64,000 bases of DNA from Luteimonas sp. S4-F44 (GTDB taxonomy: Bacteria; Pseudomonadota; Gammaproteobacteria; Xanthomonadales; Xanthomonadaceae): assembly GCF_022637415.1 (NCBI RefSeq), contig NZ_CP093340.1, positions 2,666,001-2,730,000 of the forward strand. The letters run 5' to 3'. Shown here piece by piece: positions 36,418 to 44,783 of the stretch (the first letter of the stretch is position 1; each line of letters starts with the position of its first letter). The translations under genes and the position numbers were made by a program. The notes below the pieces were generated by a model. It had not been told where the DNA came from, ran no database searches, and saw only the letters and a program-made list of their open reading frames with translations.

Positions 36418-36996
36418 ATGCCTCGCCGCGCCATCACGCTGCTGTTTCCGCTGCTCGCCCTCGTCGCCGCGACGCCGGGCAAGATCGCGCATGCCCAGAT
36501 CCGGCGCTGCGTTGCGCCCGATGGCGGCACCGTCTACACCGACCGGAGCTGCAGCGCGGTCGGTGCGACGACCGGGGCCAAGCGAGGGGCCAGCACGGCT
36601 GCTGTCAACGCCTACCGCAGCGGATGCCAGCGCCACCTGCGAGGCTTGATCCAGGAACTGAGCTACGCGATCGACAGCCGTGACACCAACCGCCTGGCAT
36701 CGCTCTACTACTGGCGCGGAATGAACAGCATTGGCGGCGACCGGATTCTCGACCGCCTGGACGCGATCGCGCAGCGGCCACTGGTGGATATCGTCGCCCA
36801 GCGCCCGGCTGCCGGGGCGACAAGCACGCCTGGCGGGTTCGCCGGGTGGACGAGCGCACGCGACCTGCCGGCGGTCGCCCGTGTACAACCGCCGTCGTCG
36901 CTGCGCGTCACCCAGACCGGCCCTGGCGGGACGGGCACCTCGCAGATCGTGTTCTCGCTCCACCGTGACTTTGACTGTTGGTGGATCCGGCTCTAG
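36418..36996 (+). CDS. exported protein with DUF4124-like domain
   Basis: A 192-residue protein with a signal peptide (1-26, LLFPLLALVAATPGKIAHA). The following IRRCVAPDGGTVYTDRSCSAVG is a DUF4124-like motif, commonly found at the N-terminus of periplasmic proteins of gammaproteobacteria, with two Cys that could form a disulfide. The remainder includes LASLYYWRGMNSIGGDRILDRL and ends in a Trp-rich strand (DCWWIRL). No function is known. It starts 42 bases after metF; whether it is cotranscribed is uncertain. Confidence 0.75.
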   Translation: MPRRAITLLFPLLALVAATPGKIAHAQIRRCVAPDGGTVYTDRSCSAVGATTGAKRGASTAAVNAYRSGCQRHLRGLIQELSYAIDSRDTNRLASLYYWRGMNSIGGDRILDRLDAIAQRPLVDIVAQRPAAGATSTPGGFAGWTSARDLPAVARVQPPSSLRVTQTGPGGTGTSQIVFSLHRDFDCWWIRL

Positions 36997-37081
36997 CGCC
37001 GTACGCCCCTGCGCGCATGGGCGTCGGAGGCCGCCGGCTACGGCGAAGCAGGCACCCCGCACACTGCGCGGCTTGCGCAGG

Positions 37082-38422
37082 TCAGTCGGGCCGGAACGAC
37101 AGGGTCGCCACGACTCCGCGTACCGCGCCGGGGACCACCCGCACCTGCCAGCCGTAGAGATCGCACAGCCGGCGCACGATCGACAGACCGATCCCACCGC
37201 CCTGCGAATGCTCGGCGTGCGTGCCGCGATAGCCCCGCTCGAACAACCGGGCCGCATCCTCCGCGCTCAGGCCCGGGCCGCTATCGGCGACTTCCACGGT
37301 GTGCGCATGCACGCGCACCACCACCTCGCCTTTCTGGGTGTACTTGATCGCATTGCCGACCAGGTTACCCAGCGCCACGGTGACCGCAGCCTCGGGCGCA
37401 TCGACGACGAGCGGCTGCTCGGCCTCCAGCCGCAGGACCAGCGGCTTGCCGACCAGTTGCGGGCGGTGCGCGTCGAACAACTGCTCGACAACGCGGCCGA
37501 TGTCGGTCGCGCCATGCCCGCGCTCCTCGCGCGAAAGCAGCAGCAGCGCGCTGATCAGGTCGGTGCACTGTTGCTCGGCGCGCTGGATGCGCAGCAACCG
37601 GGTCCGGGTCTTCTCGTCCAGGTCCGGCCGTGACAGCAGCAATTCCACCGCGCCCTTGATGACCGCCAGCGGCGTGCGCAGTTCGTGGCTGACGTCGGCA
37701 TTGAACTCACGGTCGCGCTGCACCACTTCGGTCAGCCGGAAGGCGTAGTCGTCCAGCGCACTGGCCAGCTGCCCGACCTCGTCGTCGGGAAAATGCGGCG
37801 CCAGCGCTTGCGGCCGCGAACTGTCGCCCGACCGGCTGAGCCGCTTGGCCAGCTCCGACACCGGGCTCATGACCCGCGCCGCCGACCACCAGCCGATCAG
37901 CGCCGACAGCAATGACACGATGACCACCGAACCGAAAATGGCGCGCTGGAACTGGGTCGCGCCGCGCACGGTCTCGGTCATGTCGTAGGCCAGGAAGAAC
38001 CATTCCTCCGGCGTCTTGCGCACCGCCAGCTTGTACATGAACGGCGTGCCGTCCTCGTCGACGCCGCTGAGGTTGTGGATGCCGTCGCCCAACTCGTACC
38101 AGTCGGGCTGCTCGTAGCGCAGTTCCTCGAAGCGGTCGCGCTTGACTACGCGCGCGCGGATCTGCTCGACCGGCGCTGCGGGATTGCGCGAGGGGTCGAC
38201 GTAGTAGCGCCGGGCGTACTCATCGATGTTGCGATTCATCAGGTCCTCGACCAGCGTGTTCTCCACGCGGTCGCGGGCTTCCTGGGTCAGAAACGCGAAC
38301 AGGGTCGTGAGCCCGAGGCCCAGCAGCACGAACGACAGGATGATGCGGCTGCGCAGGCGCCGCCGGTAGCGACGCTCGCGGACCCGGGCCGGACGGCCCG
38401 TCGCGGCCTCAGTTGGCGGCAT
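37082..38422 (-). CDS. two-component sensor histidine kinase
   Basis: A 446-residue inner-membrane kinase. TM1 at ~27-46, a ~110-residue periplasmic sensor domain, TM2 at ~161-181, a HAMP linker (~182-235), HisKA with His246 in NADVSHELRTPLAV, and HATPase with GNLVGNAIKYT (N box), VADSGPGLS and GGGIGLSIVRRLCDLYGW (G boxes). It should phosphorylate the response regulator encoded immediately upstream, with which it overlaps by 14 bases. The sensor domain has YEQPDWYELGDGIHNLSG and may sit in the same class as Xanthomonas envelope-stress kinases; the signal is unknown. Confidence 0.92.
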   Translation of the reverse strand: MPPTEAATGRPARVRERRYRRRLRSRIILSFVLLGLGLTTLFAFLTQEARDRVENTLVEDLMNRNIDEYARRYYVDPSRNPAAPVEQIRARVVKRDRFEELRYEQPDWYELGDGIHNLSGVDEDGTPFMYKLAVRKTPEEWFFLAYDMTETVRGATQFQRAIFGSVVIVSLLSALIGWWSAARVMSPVSELAKRLSRSGDSSRPQALAPHFPDDEVGQLASALDDYAFRLTEVVQRDREFNADVSHELRTPLAVIKGAVELLLSRPDLDEKTRTRLLRIQRAEQQCTDLISALLLLSREERGHGATDIGRVVEQLFDAHRPQLVGKPLVLRLEAEQPLVVDAPEAAVTVALGNLVGNAIKYTQKGEVVVRVHAHTVEVADSGPGLSAEDAARLFERGYRGTHAEHSQGGGIGLSIVRRLCDLYGWQVRVVPGAVRGVVATLSFRPD

Positions 38423-39092
38423 CGGGCACGGCGATCCGGTAGCCGATCCCGTGCCGTGTCTGGATGTAGGGCGGATCGAACGGCTTGTCGACGACCGCGC
38501 GCAGGCCATGGATATGCACGCGCAGCGAGTCGGAGTCCGGCAGTTCCTCACCCCAGACGCGGGTCTCGAGTTCCTGGCGCGTGACCACCGCCGGCGAGGC
38601 CTCCATCAGCGACTGCAGGATCTTGAGCGCAGTGGGGTTGAGCTGCAGCAGCTTGCCCTGACGTCGCACCTCGAGGGTGTCGAGGTTGTACTCGAGCTCG
38701 CCGACTTCCAGCACACGCGTGTGCGCGCCCTTGCCGCGACGCGACAGCGCGTTGAGACGGACCTCGACTTCCTGCAGCGCGAACGGCTTGACCAGATAGT
38801 CGTCGGCCCCCGAGTCGAAGCCGGCCAGCTTGTTGTCGAGGCTATCGCGCGCGGTGAGCATCAGCACCGGCGTCTGCTTGCGTGCGTCGTTGCGCAGCTT
38901 GCGGCAGACCTCCAGGCCATCCATGCCAGGCAGGTTGAGATCGAGCACGATCGCATCGAAATCGTGGACCACCGCCAGGTGCAGGCCGGTGACGCCGTCG
39001 GCGGCAAAGTCGACGGTGTGGCCGCGGTCCTCGAGGTAATCCCCGAGATTGGCGGCGATGTCCTGGTTGTCTTCGATGACGAGGATGTGCAT
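38409..39092 (-). CDS. OmpR/PhoB-family response regulator
   Basis: A 227-residue regulator: receiver domain (1-120) with Asp51 as phosphorylation site (VLDLNLPGMDGLEV), Thr in MLTARDS and Lys in DYLVKPF; winged-helix DNA-binding domain (~130-222) with LEVRRQGKLLQLNPTALKIL and DSLRVHIHGLRAVVDKPF. It acts as transcription factor when phosphorylated by the sensor kinase of the same operon. The start MHILVIED at 39092 fits the receiver fold; an upstream in-frame ATG at 39164 adds an unrelated leader. Target genes cannot be told from the sequence. Confidence 0.94.
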   Translation of the reverse strand: MHILVIEDNQDIAANLGDYLEDRGHTVDFAADGVTGLHLAVVHDFDAIVLDLNLPGMDGLEVCRKLRNDARKQTPVLMLTARDSLDNKLAGFDSGADDYLVKPFALQEVEVRLNALSRRGKGAHTRVLEVGELEYNLDTLEVRRQGKLLQLNPTALKILQSLMEASPAVVTRQELETRVWGEELPDSDSLRVHIHGLRAVVDKPFDPPYIQTRHGIGYRIAVPDAAN

Positions 39093-39198
39093 GTCGATTC
39101 GGATTCTCGGTTCGTAAGTAACGCGTCGCCCCAGCGCCGCGCCAGGATGATGGCACAGCCCCACATGCTCTCATGCTGGTTGTCAGGACCACGCATAC

Positions 39199-39228
39199 AA
39201 AAAGACCCGGACGTTGGCCGCCCGGGTC
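39199..39228 (-). terminator. terminator of rimK
   Basis: GACCCGG (39204-39210) pairs with CCGGGTC (39222-39228); the minus-strand hairpin is followed by five T residues. It lies 125 bases past the rimK stop. No gene is visible in 39093-39352. Confidence 0.65.
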
Positions 39229-39352
39229 AAAGGAGTGTTGCCCCGATTGCCGTTATCCGCTGCGCCCCGGCCGAAGCCGGGGGAGAGAGCGCGAGCGCAT
39301 TCCGGATGCTCAGATTAGGGGGGCGCTCCGTCGAAATACGGAAAAAAAACGT

Positions 39353-40273
39353 TCAGGTTCCGTTGGATATGTGACGCCGCGCACGTCGCGGGCGTCCCGT
39401 GCCGACCCGTGCGGCCAGATGCTCGACGATGCCCCCGGCGATATCCTGTCCGGTCACCGCCTCGATGCCCTCCAGGCCGGGCGAGGCATTGACCTCGAGC
39501 ACCAGCGGGCCCCGGGCCGAGCGGATCAGATCGACTCCGGCGATCCCCAGGCCCACCACCTGCGCGGCGCGCACCGCGACGGCCTGCTCCTCCTCGGTTG
39601 CCACCGCCGCAGTCGCGCTGCCACCGCGATGGAGGTTGGAGCGGAAGTCCCCCGCCGGCGCCTGGCGCTGCATCGCGCCGATGACCTGGTCGCCGACCAC
39701 GAAGCAGCGCAGGTCCGCGCCTTGGGCCTCGGCGATGAACTCCTGCACCAGGAAGTTGGCGTACAGGCCGCGCAGGGCCTCGACCGCGCCACGCGAGGCC
39801 GATGGTTTCTCGGTCAGCATGACGCCCGCGCCCTGCATGCCCTCGTTGAGCTTGATCACGTGCGGTGGCGGGCCGAGCATCGCCAGCAGGTCGTCGGTGT
39901 CGTCGGGATTATCGCCGAACACTGTGACCGGCAGGCCGATGCCCTCGGCGGCCAGCAGTTGCTGGCAGCGCAGCTTGTCGCGCGCCCGTGCGAATGCCGC
40001 CGAAGGATTGGGCGCGAAGCTGCCCATCAACTCCAGTTGGTGCAGCACCGCGTTGCCATAGCGCGCCACCGAGGTGCCGAAGCGCGGGATCACCGCATCA
40101 AAGGCCTCGATCGGACGCCCCTTGTAGCGCAGCGAAAAGCCCTCGCTGCTGATACGCATGTAACAGCGCAACGGATCGAGCACGCGCACGGTATGCCCGC
40201 GCGTCCGCGCGGCCTCGACCAGCCGGCGGGTGGAATAGAGCTTGGTGTTGCGGGACAGGATCGCGAGCTTCAT
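39353..40273 (-). CDS. rimK: RimK, ATP-grasp ribosomal S6 glutamate ligase family
   Basis: A 306-residue ATP-grasp ligase adding glutamate residues to the C-terminus of ribosomal protein S6. Features: [56 protein letters not shown] (ATP site), [33 protein letters not shown], and [20 protein letters not shown] (metal site). Length matches E. coli RimK. The start at 40273 is chosen because it starts the conserved N-terminus. The gene follows tRNA-Gly on the same strand. Confidence 0.93.
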   Translation of the reverse strand: MKLAILSRNTKLYSTRRLVEAARTRGHTVRVLDPLRCYMRISSEGFSLRYKGRPIEAFDAVIPRFGTSVARYGNAVLHQLELMGSFAPNPSAAFARARDKLRCQQLLAAEGIGLPVTVFGDNPDDTDDLLAMLGPPPHVIKLNEGMQGAGVMLTEKPSASRGAVEALRGLYANFLVQEFIAEAQGADLRCFVVGDQVIGAMQRQAPAGDFRSNLHRGGSATAAVATEEEQAVAVRAAQVVGLGIAGVDLIRSARGPLVLEVNASPGLEGIEAVTGQDIAGGIVEHLAARVGTGRPRRARRHISNGT

Positions 40274-40379
40274 CGCAGGACCGGGCAAGCACGCGGCGCC
40301 GACGGGCCGCATCGAGGATCGACGGGAACAGCTGCAACGAAAACGGCGACACCATCGTCGATGGTGCCGCCGCTGGAAC

Positions 40380-40453
40380 TGGAGCGGGTGATGGGAATCG
40401 AACCCACGCTAGCAGCTTGGGAAGCTGCAGTTCTACCATTGAACTACACCCGC
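40380..40453 (-). tRNA. glyU: tRNA-Gly(CCC)
   Basis: The minus strand folds as a 74-base tRNA: acceptor GCGGGTG, D-arm with GTTCAATGGTAGAAC, anticodon stem GCAGC/GCTGC with loop TTCCCAA (anticodon CCC, reading GGG), T-arm with GGTTCGATTCC, and an encoded CCA end. It is very close to E. coli glyU. It lies upstream of rimK by about 110 bases. Confidence 0.97.
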
Positions 40454-40531
40454 GCAGGGCTCCAGTCTATGCCGCCGCGGCGCGGCTTGGCAACGCCGCC
40501 GCGCGGGCGGCGGCGCGGCGGGCCTGAGCGG

Positions 40532-42385
40532 TCAGAACCCCGCGCCCAGGGTCGCGAACACCGTGGTGTGGCTGCCGGCCTTCTGGCCGACCGTCAGGGT
40601 GGCGCCGACATTGGCGTCCAGGCCGAACAGGCGCGCCTGGGTGCCGAGCGTCGCGGTGCCGTAGCTGCGGTCGTAGCCGCGAGCCGGCACCGCATAGTCC
40701 AGCGTCGAGGGCAGCGACTGCGCGCGTGCCCAGGCCTCGGTCGGCGCGTCCTCGAACTCGCGATCGACCGTCAGCCGCGCATACGGCCGCACGCCGCCGT
40801 CGCCGGCATAGGCGAACTGCCAACCGGCGCTGCCGATCAGCGAGTCGATGTCCTGCGAGGGATAGGCCAGCGAGGTCGACATCGTCGGATCGCTTTCGGC
40901 GAAGCCGTCGACCTCGATGCGCTGGCCCACCACCGACAGCACCGGGCCATGCTCCAATGGGCCATTGCCGAAGGTCCAGCCGGCATACAGCGCGGCGGTC
41001 GTGTTGCTGCCATCGGCCTGGCCGCTGTGCACGCGCGTCGCCGGCCCGATCTGCACGGCGCGGTCGGTGTCGAAGTCCAGCCAGCTGTAGCTCAGCTGCA
41101 GGTTCACCCAGCCGCCGGCCGCACTGCGCCAGTGCGCGAAGCCGCCGATGGTTGCTTCGCTCTGGTCCCAGCTGCCGCGGCGCAGGCCCCAGTCGTTGCC
41201 CTGCCGGCCGTAGCCGACGAAGCCGCCGAAGGTGGTGGCGCCCGACGTCCAGTCCAGGCCGGCGGTCAGCGCCGGGCCGACGCCGTCGTAGGCATCGCCG
41301 TGGTCGTAACGCTGCATGTCGGCGCGCACGTCGGCCCACCAGCGGCGGCCCTCGACCGGCGCAGTCGCCAGGCTCATCCGGTTGGCGACCCGATCGGCGC
41401 GCGCGCGGCCGGTCATCGCCGCCGACTGCGGCAGCACGGCGATCTGCTGCGGGCCGTCGATCATCGACACGGCCAGGTCGGCGATCATCGCTTGCGCGCG
41501 ACTGGCCGGGTGCACCCCGTCGGCAAACAGATAGGTGTCGGCCGCGTCGGGCGCGACCAGCGAGCCCGGGTTGCAGAACAGCGATGAGGCACCGGCAGGC
41601 GCCGGCTGGGTCGCGCAGGCGACCGAGGTGACGTTGGTGAACCCGTAGCGCGAGGGATCGGCGACCACTTCCTGCAGGAAGTGGAAGGTGTCGACCGGGA
41701 TCACCCGCAAGCCCTGCGAGGCGAGGCCGCCGTACAGCGCATCGTTGTAGGCCGTCGACAGCGCGGTGCCCTGCGCCATCGCCGCAGCACCGCCGGCACG
41801 GAACTGCGGAGTCAGGCCGACGTCCGGGATCGACGGCACGAGCACGTAACGCGCGCCCGCACCCTGCAGCGCGCCGACCAGGCCGACCTGCGCGGTCACC
41901 GCCGCGCCGATGATCTGCTGCGCCTGGCCCGGATTGGCCGCCACCGCGAACAGATCGTTGGCGCCGCCCCAGACCGAATACAGCGCGTCGGCATCGGCGC
42001 GGCCGCCGTTGGCCGACAGGTAGGTGCGCACCTGGGTCGCCAGCGAAGGCGTCGCACCGAGGGCGCCGCCAGTGTCGATCGCGACGCGGGCGCCGCCGAC
42101 CGCGTAGTTGTCGCCGGTCTGGCCGTTGCCGTTGGCACTGGCATCGGTGCCGTAGCGATCGGCCACATGCTCGGCCCAGGTCAGGCCGGGATTGGTGGTG
42201 AATCGGCCCAGGATCGCGGTCTCTGGCCCGACCTCGCGCACCAGCACCGGCCGGAAGTAGCCGGCATCGGTCAGGCTGTCGCCGAAAAACACGGTGCGGG
42301 AAAACGTGTCGGCGGCGAGCGCCGGAACGGCCGCTGCGGCAAGCGCGACGGCAAGGGCGGCACGGATCGGCCTGGACGATGACAT
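40532..42385 (-). CDS. autotransporter GDSL esterase/lipase (EstA-like)
   Basis: A 617-residue outer-membrane protein. Signal peptide 1-25 (VALAAAAVPALAA); passenger domain with GDSL block I FFGDSLTDAGYF (Ser37), Gly in DNYAVGGARV, Asn in WGGANDLF, and Asp289/His292 in FADGVHPAS; then an autotransporter beta-barrel (~340-617) ending in Phe. Such enzymes stay cell-surface attached and hydrolyse short acyl esters; in Pseudomonas EstA affects rhamnolipid and motility. An AGGAGAG ribosome site precedes the ATG at 42385. It is divergent from thiS. Confidence 0.94.
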   Translation of the reverse strand: MSSSRPIRAALAVALAAAAVPALAADTFSRTVFFGDSLTDAGYFRPVLVREVGPETAILGRFTTNPGLTWAEHVADRYGTDASANGNGQTGDNYAVGGARVAIDTGGALGATPSLATQVRTYLSANGGRADADALYSVWGGANDLFAVAANPGQAQQIIGAAVTAQVGLVGALQGAGARYVLVPSIPDVGLTPQFRAGGAAAMAQGTALSTAYNDALYGGLASQGLRVIPVDTFHFLQEVVADPSRYGFTNVTSVACATQPAPAGASSLFCNPGSLVAPDAADTYLFADGVHPASRAQAMIADLAVSMIDGPQQIAVLPQSAAMTGRARADRVANRMSLATAPVEGRRWWADVRADMQRYDHGDAYDGVGPALTAGLDWTSGATTFGGFVGYGRQGNDWGLRRGSWDQSEATIGGFAHWRSAAGGWVNLQLSYSWLDFDTDRAVQIGPATRVHSGQADGSNTTAALYAGWTFGNGPLEHGPVLSVVGQRIEVDGFAESDPTMSTSLAYPSQDIDSLIGSAGWQFAYAGDGGVRPYARLTVDREFEDAPTEAWARAQSLPSTLDYAVPARGYDRSYGTATLGTQARLFGLDANVGATLTVGQKAGSHTTVFATLGAGF

Positions 42386-42557
42386 GGGGACTCTCCTGGA
42401 AAAAGGCGGCGATTATCTGCCGGTGGGCGACCGGGCCCCGTACGGGACCGCATTGCCGCGATGATCCCGCCACACGCTGCGCGCAGCACGCCGCACTGCG
42501 TCATGCCCATGGCCCGGCCAACGTGCACCGCGCGCCGCGAACGGGGACAATCGCGGC

Positions 42558-42758
42558 ATGAACATCCGACTCAATGGCGAAGACGCCGAGATCGATCCGG
42601 GCAGCACGATCGCCGCCCTGCTGCAGGCCCAGGGACTGGGCGGGCGCCGCGTGGCGGTGGAGGTCAACGGCGAGATCGTCCCGCGCGGTCGACACGACGC
42701 GCACGTCCTGGCCGACGGCGACCACGTCGAAATCGTCCATGCATTGGGAGGGGGGTGA
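42558..42758 (+). CDS. thiS: sulfur carrier protein ThiS
   Basis: A 66-residue ubiquitin-like protein. MNIRLNGEDAEIDPGSTIAA, VAVEVNGEIVPRGRHD and HVEIVHALGGG are typical; the C-terminal Gly-Gly(-Gly) is the site of adenylation and thiocarboxylation. It donates sulfur for the thiazole ring of thiamine in complex with ThiG, whose gene follows on the same strand but after 378 bases of repeat DNA. The extra terminal Gly is slightly unusual, most ThiS ending in two. Confidence 0.94.
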   Translation: MNIRLNGEDAEIDPGSTIAALLQAQGLGGRRVAVEVNGEIVPRGRHDAHVLADGDHVEIVHALGGG

Positions 42759-42766
42759 GCCCCCGT

Positions 42767-43062
42767 GCTGATCCGATGCCCTCCGGCATCGGATGCGGGG
42801 GCGAACGCCCGCACAGGGATGTGCGGGCAGGACACCCCGACGCCTGTACCGCCACGCCATGGATGGCAGCGGGGCTGTCACCAGCACCATGAGCGCTTGT
42901 CCGAGCCCTCCGGCTCGGACGCATTCGCGAACGCCCGCACACGGATGTGCGGGCCGGACAGCCCGGCGCCAGCACCGCCACGCCAGGGACGGCCGCCACA
43001 GCCCCTCTTGCGTCTGGATGCTGATCCGATGCCCTCCGGCATCGGATGCGGGGGCGAACGCC
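42767..43062. repeat. three-unit hairpin repeat block between thiS and thiG
   Basis: Bases 42767-42809 and 43020-43062 are an exact 43-bp direct repeat (GCTGATCCGATGCCCTCCGG onward). Between them a degenerate third unit starts near 42897 with GTCCGAGCCCTCCGGCTCGG. Each unit carries a hairpin of the form N-GCCCTCCGGC-N, then a CGAACGCC spacer; the first two also carry a second hairpin (GCCCGCAC ... GTGCGGGC) and a CCGCCACGCCA tail. The block spans the thiS-thiG gap and looks like an accumulated intergenic repeat family, not a CRISPR. Confidence 0.85.
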
Positions 43063-43136
43063 TTCCCTGAGAACCGCACGCAAACGCGCCTCCGGCGCGT
43101 CCGCCACACCCGCGCCGCTTGGGCGATAATCCCGGG

Positions 43137-43937
43137 ATGAGCATTCCTTCCCCCTCGCGCGACACCGGCCTCGTGGTCGCCGGCAAGACCTACCGTTCCC
43201 GCCTGCTGACCGGCACCGGCAAGTTCGAGGATCTTGAGCAGACCCGCCTCGCCACCGAAGCCGCTGGCGCGCAGATCGTCACCGTCGCGATCCGTCGTAC
43301 CAACATTGGCCAGACGCCTGGCGAGCCCAACCTGCTCGATGTGCTGCCGCCCGACCGCTATACGATCCTGCCCAACACCGCCGGCTGCTACACCGCCGAT
43401 GAGGCCGTGCGCACCTGCCGGCTGGCCCGCGAACTGCTTGACGGCCACAACCTGACCAAGCTCGAGGTGCTGGGCGACCAGCGCACGCTGTTCCCCGACG
43501 TGGTGCAGACGCTCAAGGCCGCCGAACAGCTGGTCGCCGATGGCTTCGAGGTCATGGTCTACACCTCCGACGATCCGATCCTGGCCAAGCGCCTGGAGGA
43601 GATCGGCTGCGTGGCGGTGATGCCGCTGGCCGCGCCGATCGGCTCGGGTCTGGGCATCCAGAACCGCTACAACCTGCTGGAGATCGTCGAGAACGCGAAG
43701 GTGCCGATCATCGTCGACGCCGGCGTCGGCACCGCCTCCGATGCCGCGATCGCGATGGAACTGGGCTGCGACGGCGTGCTGATGAACACCGCGATCGCCG
43801 GCGCCCGCGATCCGGTGCTGATGGCCTCGGCGATGCGCAAGGCAGTCGAGGCCGGCCGCGAAGCGTTCCTGGCCGGCCGCATCCCGCGCAAGCGCTTCGC
43901 CAGCGCATCGTCGCCGGTCGACGGCCTGGTCGGCTGA
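43137..43937 (+). CDS. thiG: thiazole synthase
   Basis: A 266-residue TIM-barrel enzyme forming the thiazole phosphate of thiamine from deoxyxylulose-5-phosphate, dehydroglycine and ThiS-thiocarboxylate. Lys108 in [10 protein letters not shown] is the Schiff-base lysine. Other motifs: [51 protein letters not shown], and [19 protein letters not shown]. The start at 43137 is the conserved N-terminus. It lies 10 bases upstream of trmB on the same strand, so the two probably share a transcript. Confidence 0.97.
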   Translation: MSIPSPSRDTGLVVAGKTYRSRLLTGTGKFEDLEQTRLATEAAGAQIVTVAIRRTNIGQTPGEPNLLDVLPPDRYTILPNTAGCYTADEAVRTCRLARELLDGHNLTKLEVLGDQRTLFPDVVQTLKAAEQLVADGFEVMVYTSDDPILAKRLEEIGCVAVMPLAAPIGSGLGIQNRYNLLEIVENAKVPIIVDAGVGTASDAAIAMELGCDGVLMNTAIAGARDPVLMASAMRKAVEAGREAFLAGRIPRKRFASASSPVDGLVG

Positions 43938-43947
43938 CGCCCGCGCG

Positions 43948-44685
43948 ATGACCGACCCGTTCTCCAGCGAAGGCGCCAAGGCGCCGCCCAAGCCGTTCAC
44001 GGTGACCGAGGGCCGGCGCGAAGTGCGCAGCTTCGTATTGCGCCAGGGCCGGTTCACGCCGGCGCAGCAGCGCGCATTCGACGACGCCTGGCCACGTTTC
44101 GGCCTGGACTACGCCGGCACGCCGCGCGACCTCGACGCCGTGTTCGGACGGCAGGCCTTGCGGATTCTGGAGATCGGCTTCGGCAACGGCGAAGCGCTGC
44201 GCCATTCGGCACGAATGGATGCGGCACGCGACCACATCGGCATCGAAGTGCATGCGCCGGGTGTGGGGCGCGTGCTCAATGGCCTGGCCGAGGACGGCAG
44301 CGACCATGTCCGCGTGTACCACCACGACGCGGTCGAGGTGCTGCGCAACGAGATCGCCGATGGCGCGCTCGACGAGATCCGGATCTACTTCCCCGATCCC
44401 TGGCACAAGAAGCGCCACAACAAGCGCCGGCTGGTGCAGCCCGCGTTCGCCGCGCTGCTGGTGTCCAAGCTGCGCGCGGGCGGGCGCCTGCATCTGGCGA
44501 CCGACTGGCAGGACTACGCCGAACAGATGTGGGACGTGCTCGACGCCACCCCCGGCCTGCGCAACCGCGCCGGCCCGCGCGGCCATGTGCCGCGACCGCC
44601 GTGGCGCCCGCAGACGCATTTCGAGAGCCGCGGTCTGAAGCTGGGCCACGGGGTCTGGGATCTGCTCTACGACCGGGACCCGTAA
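43948..44685 (+). CDS. trmB: tRNA (guanine-N7)-methyltransferase
   Basis: A 245-residue SAM-dependent enzyme methylating G46 of tRNA. Features: [15 protein letters not shown] (SAM site), [36 protein letters not shown] (family signature) and [14 protein letters not shown]. Length matches the family. It starts 10 bases after thiG, a combination often seen in xanthomonads. Confidence 0.97.
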   Translation: MTDPFSSEGAKAPPKPFTVTEGRREVRSFVLRQGRFTPAQQRAFDDAWPRFGLDYAGTPRDLDAVFGRQALRILEIGFGNGEALRHSARMDAARDHIGIEVHAPGVGRVLNGLAEDGSDHVRVYHHDAVEVLRNEIADGALDEIRIYFPDPWHKKRHNKRRLVQPAFAALLVSKLRAGGRLHLATDWQDYAEQMWDVLDATPGLRNRAGPRGHVPRPPWRPQTHFESRGLKLGHGVWDLLYDRDP

Positions 44686-44783
44686 TCCATGATGCGTGAT
44701 CGGGACTCGCAGGGCGCCTCCCCGGCACGGAAGCACATCGGCTTCCGCCACTGGCCGTCGCATTGGAAAGCGTCATCACACTG

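Noticed and set aside
42767..43062. CRISPR array between thiS and thiG
   Set aside because: Only two and a half units of unequal length with internal hairpins, no regular spacers and no cas genes.
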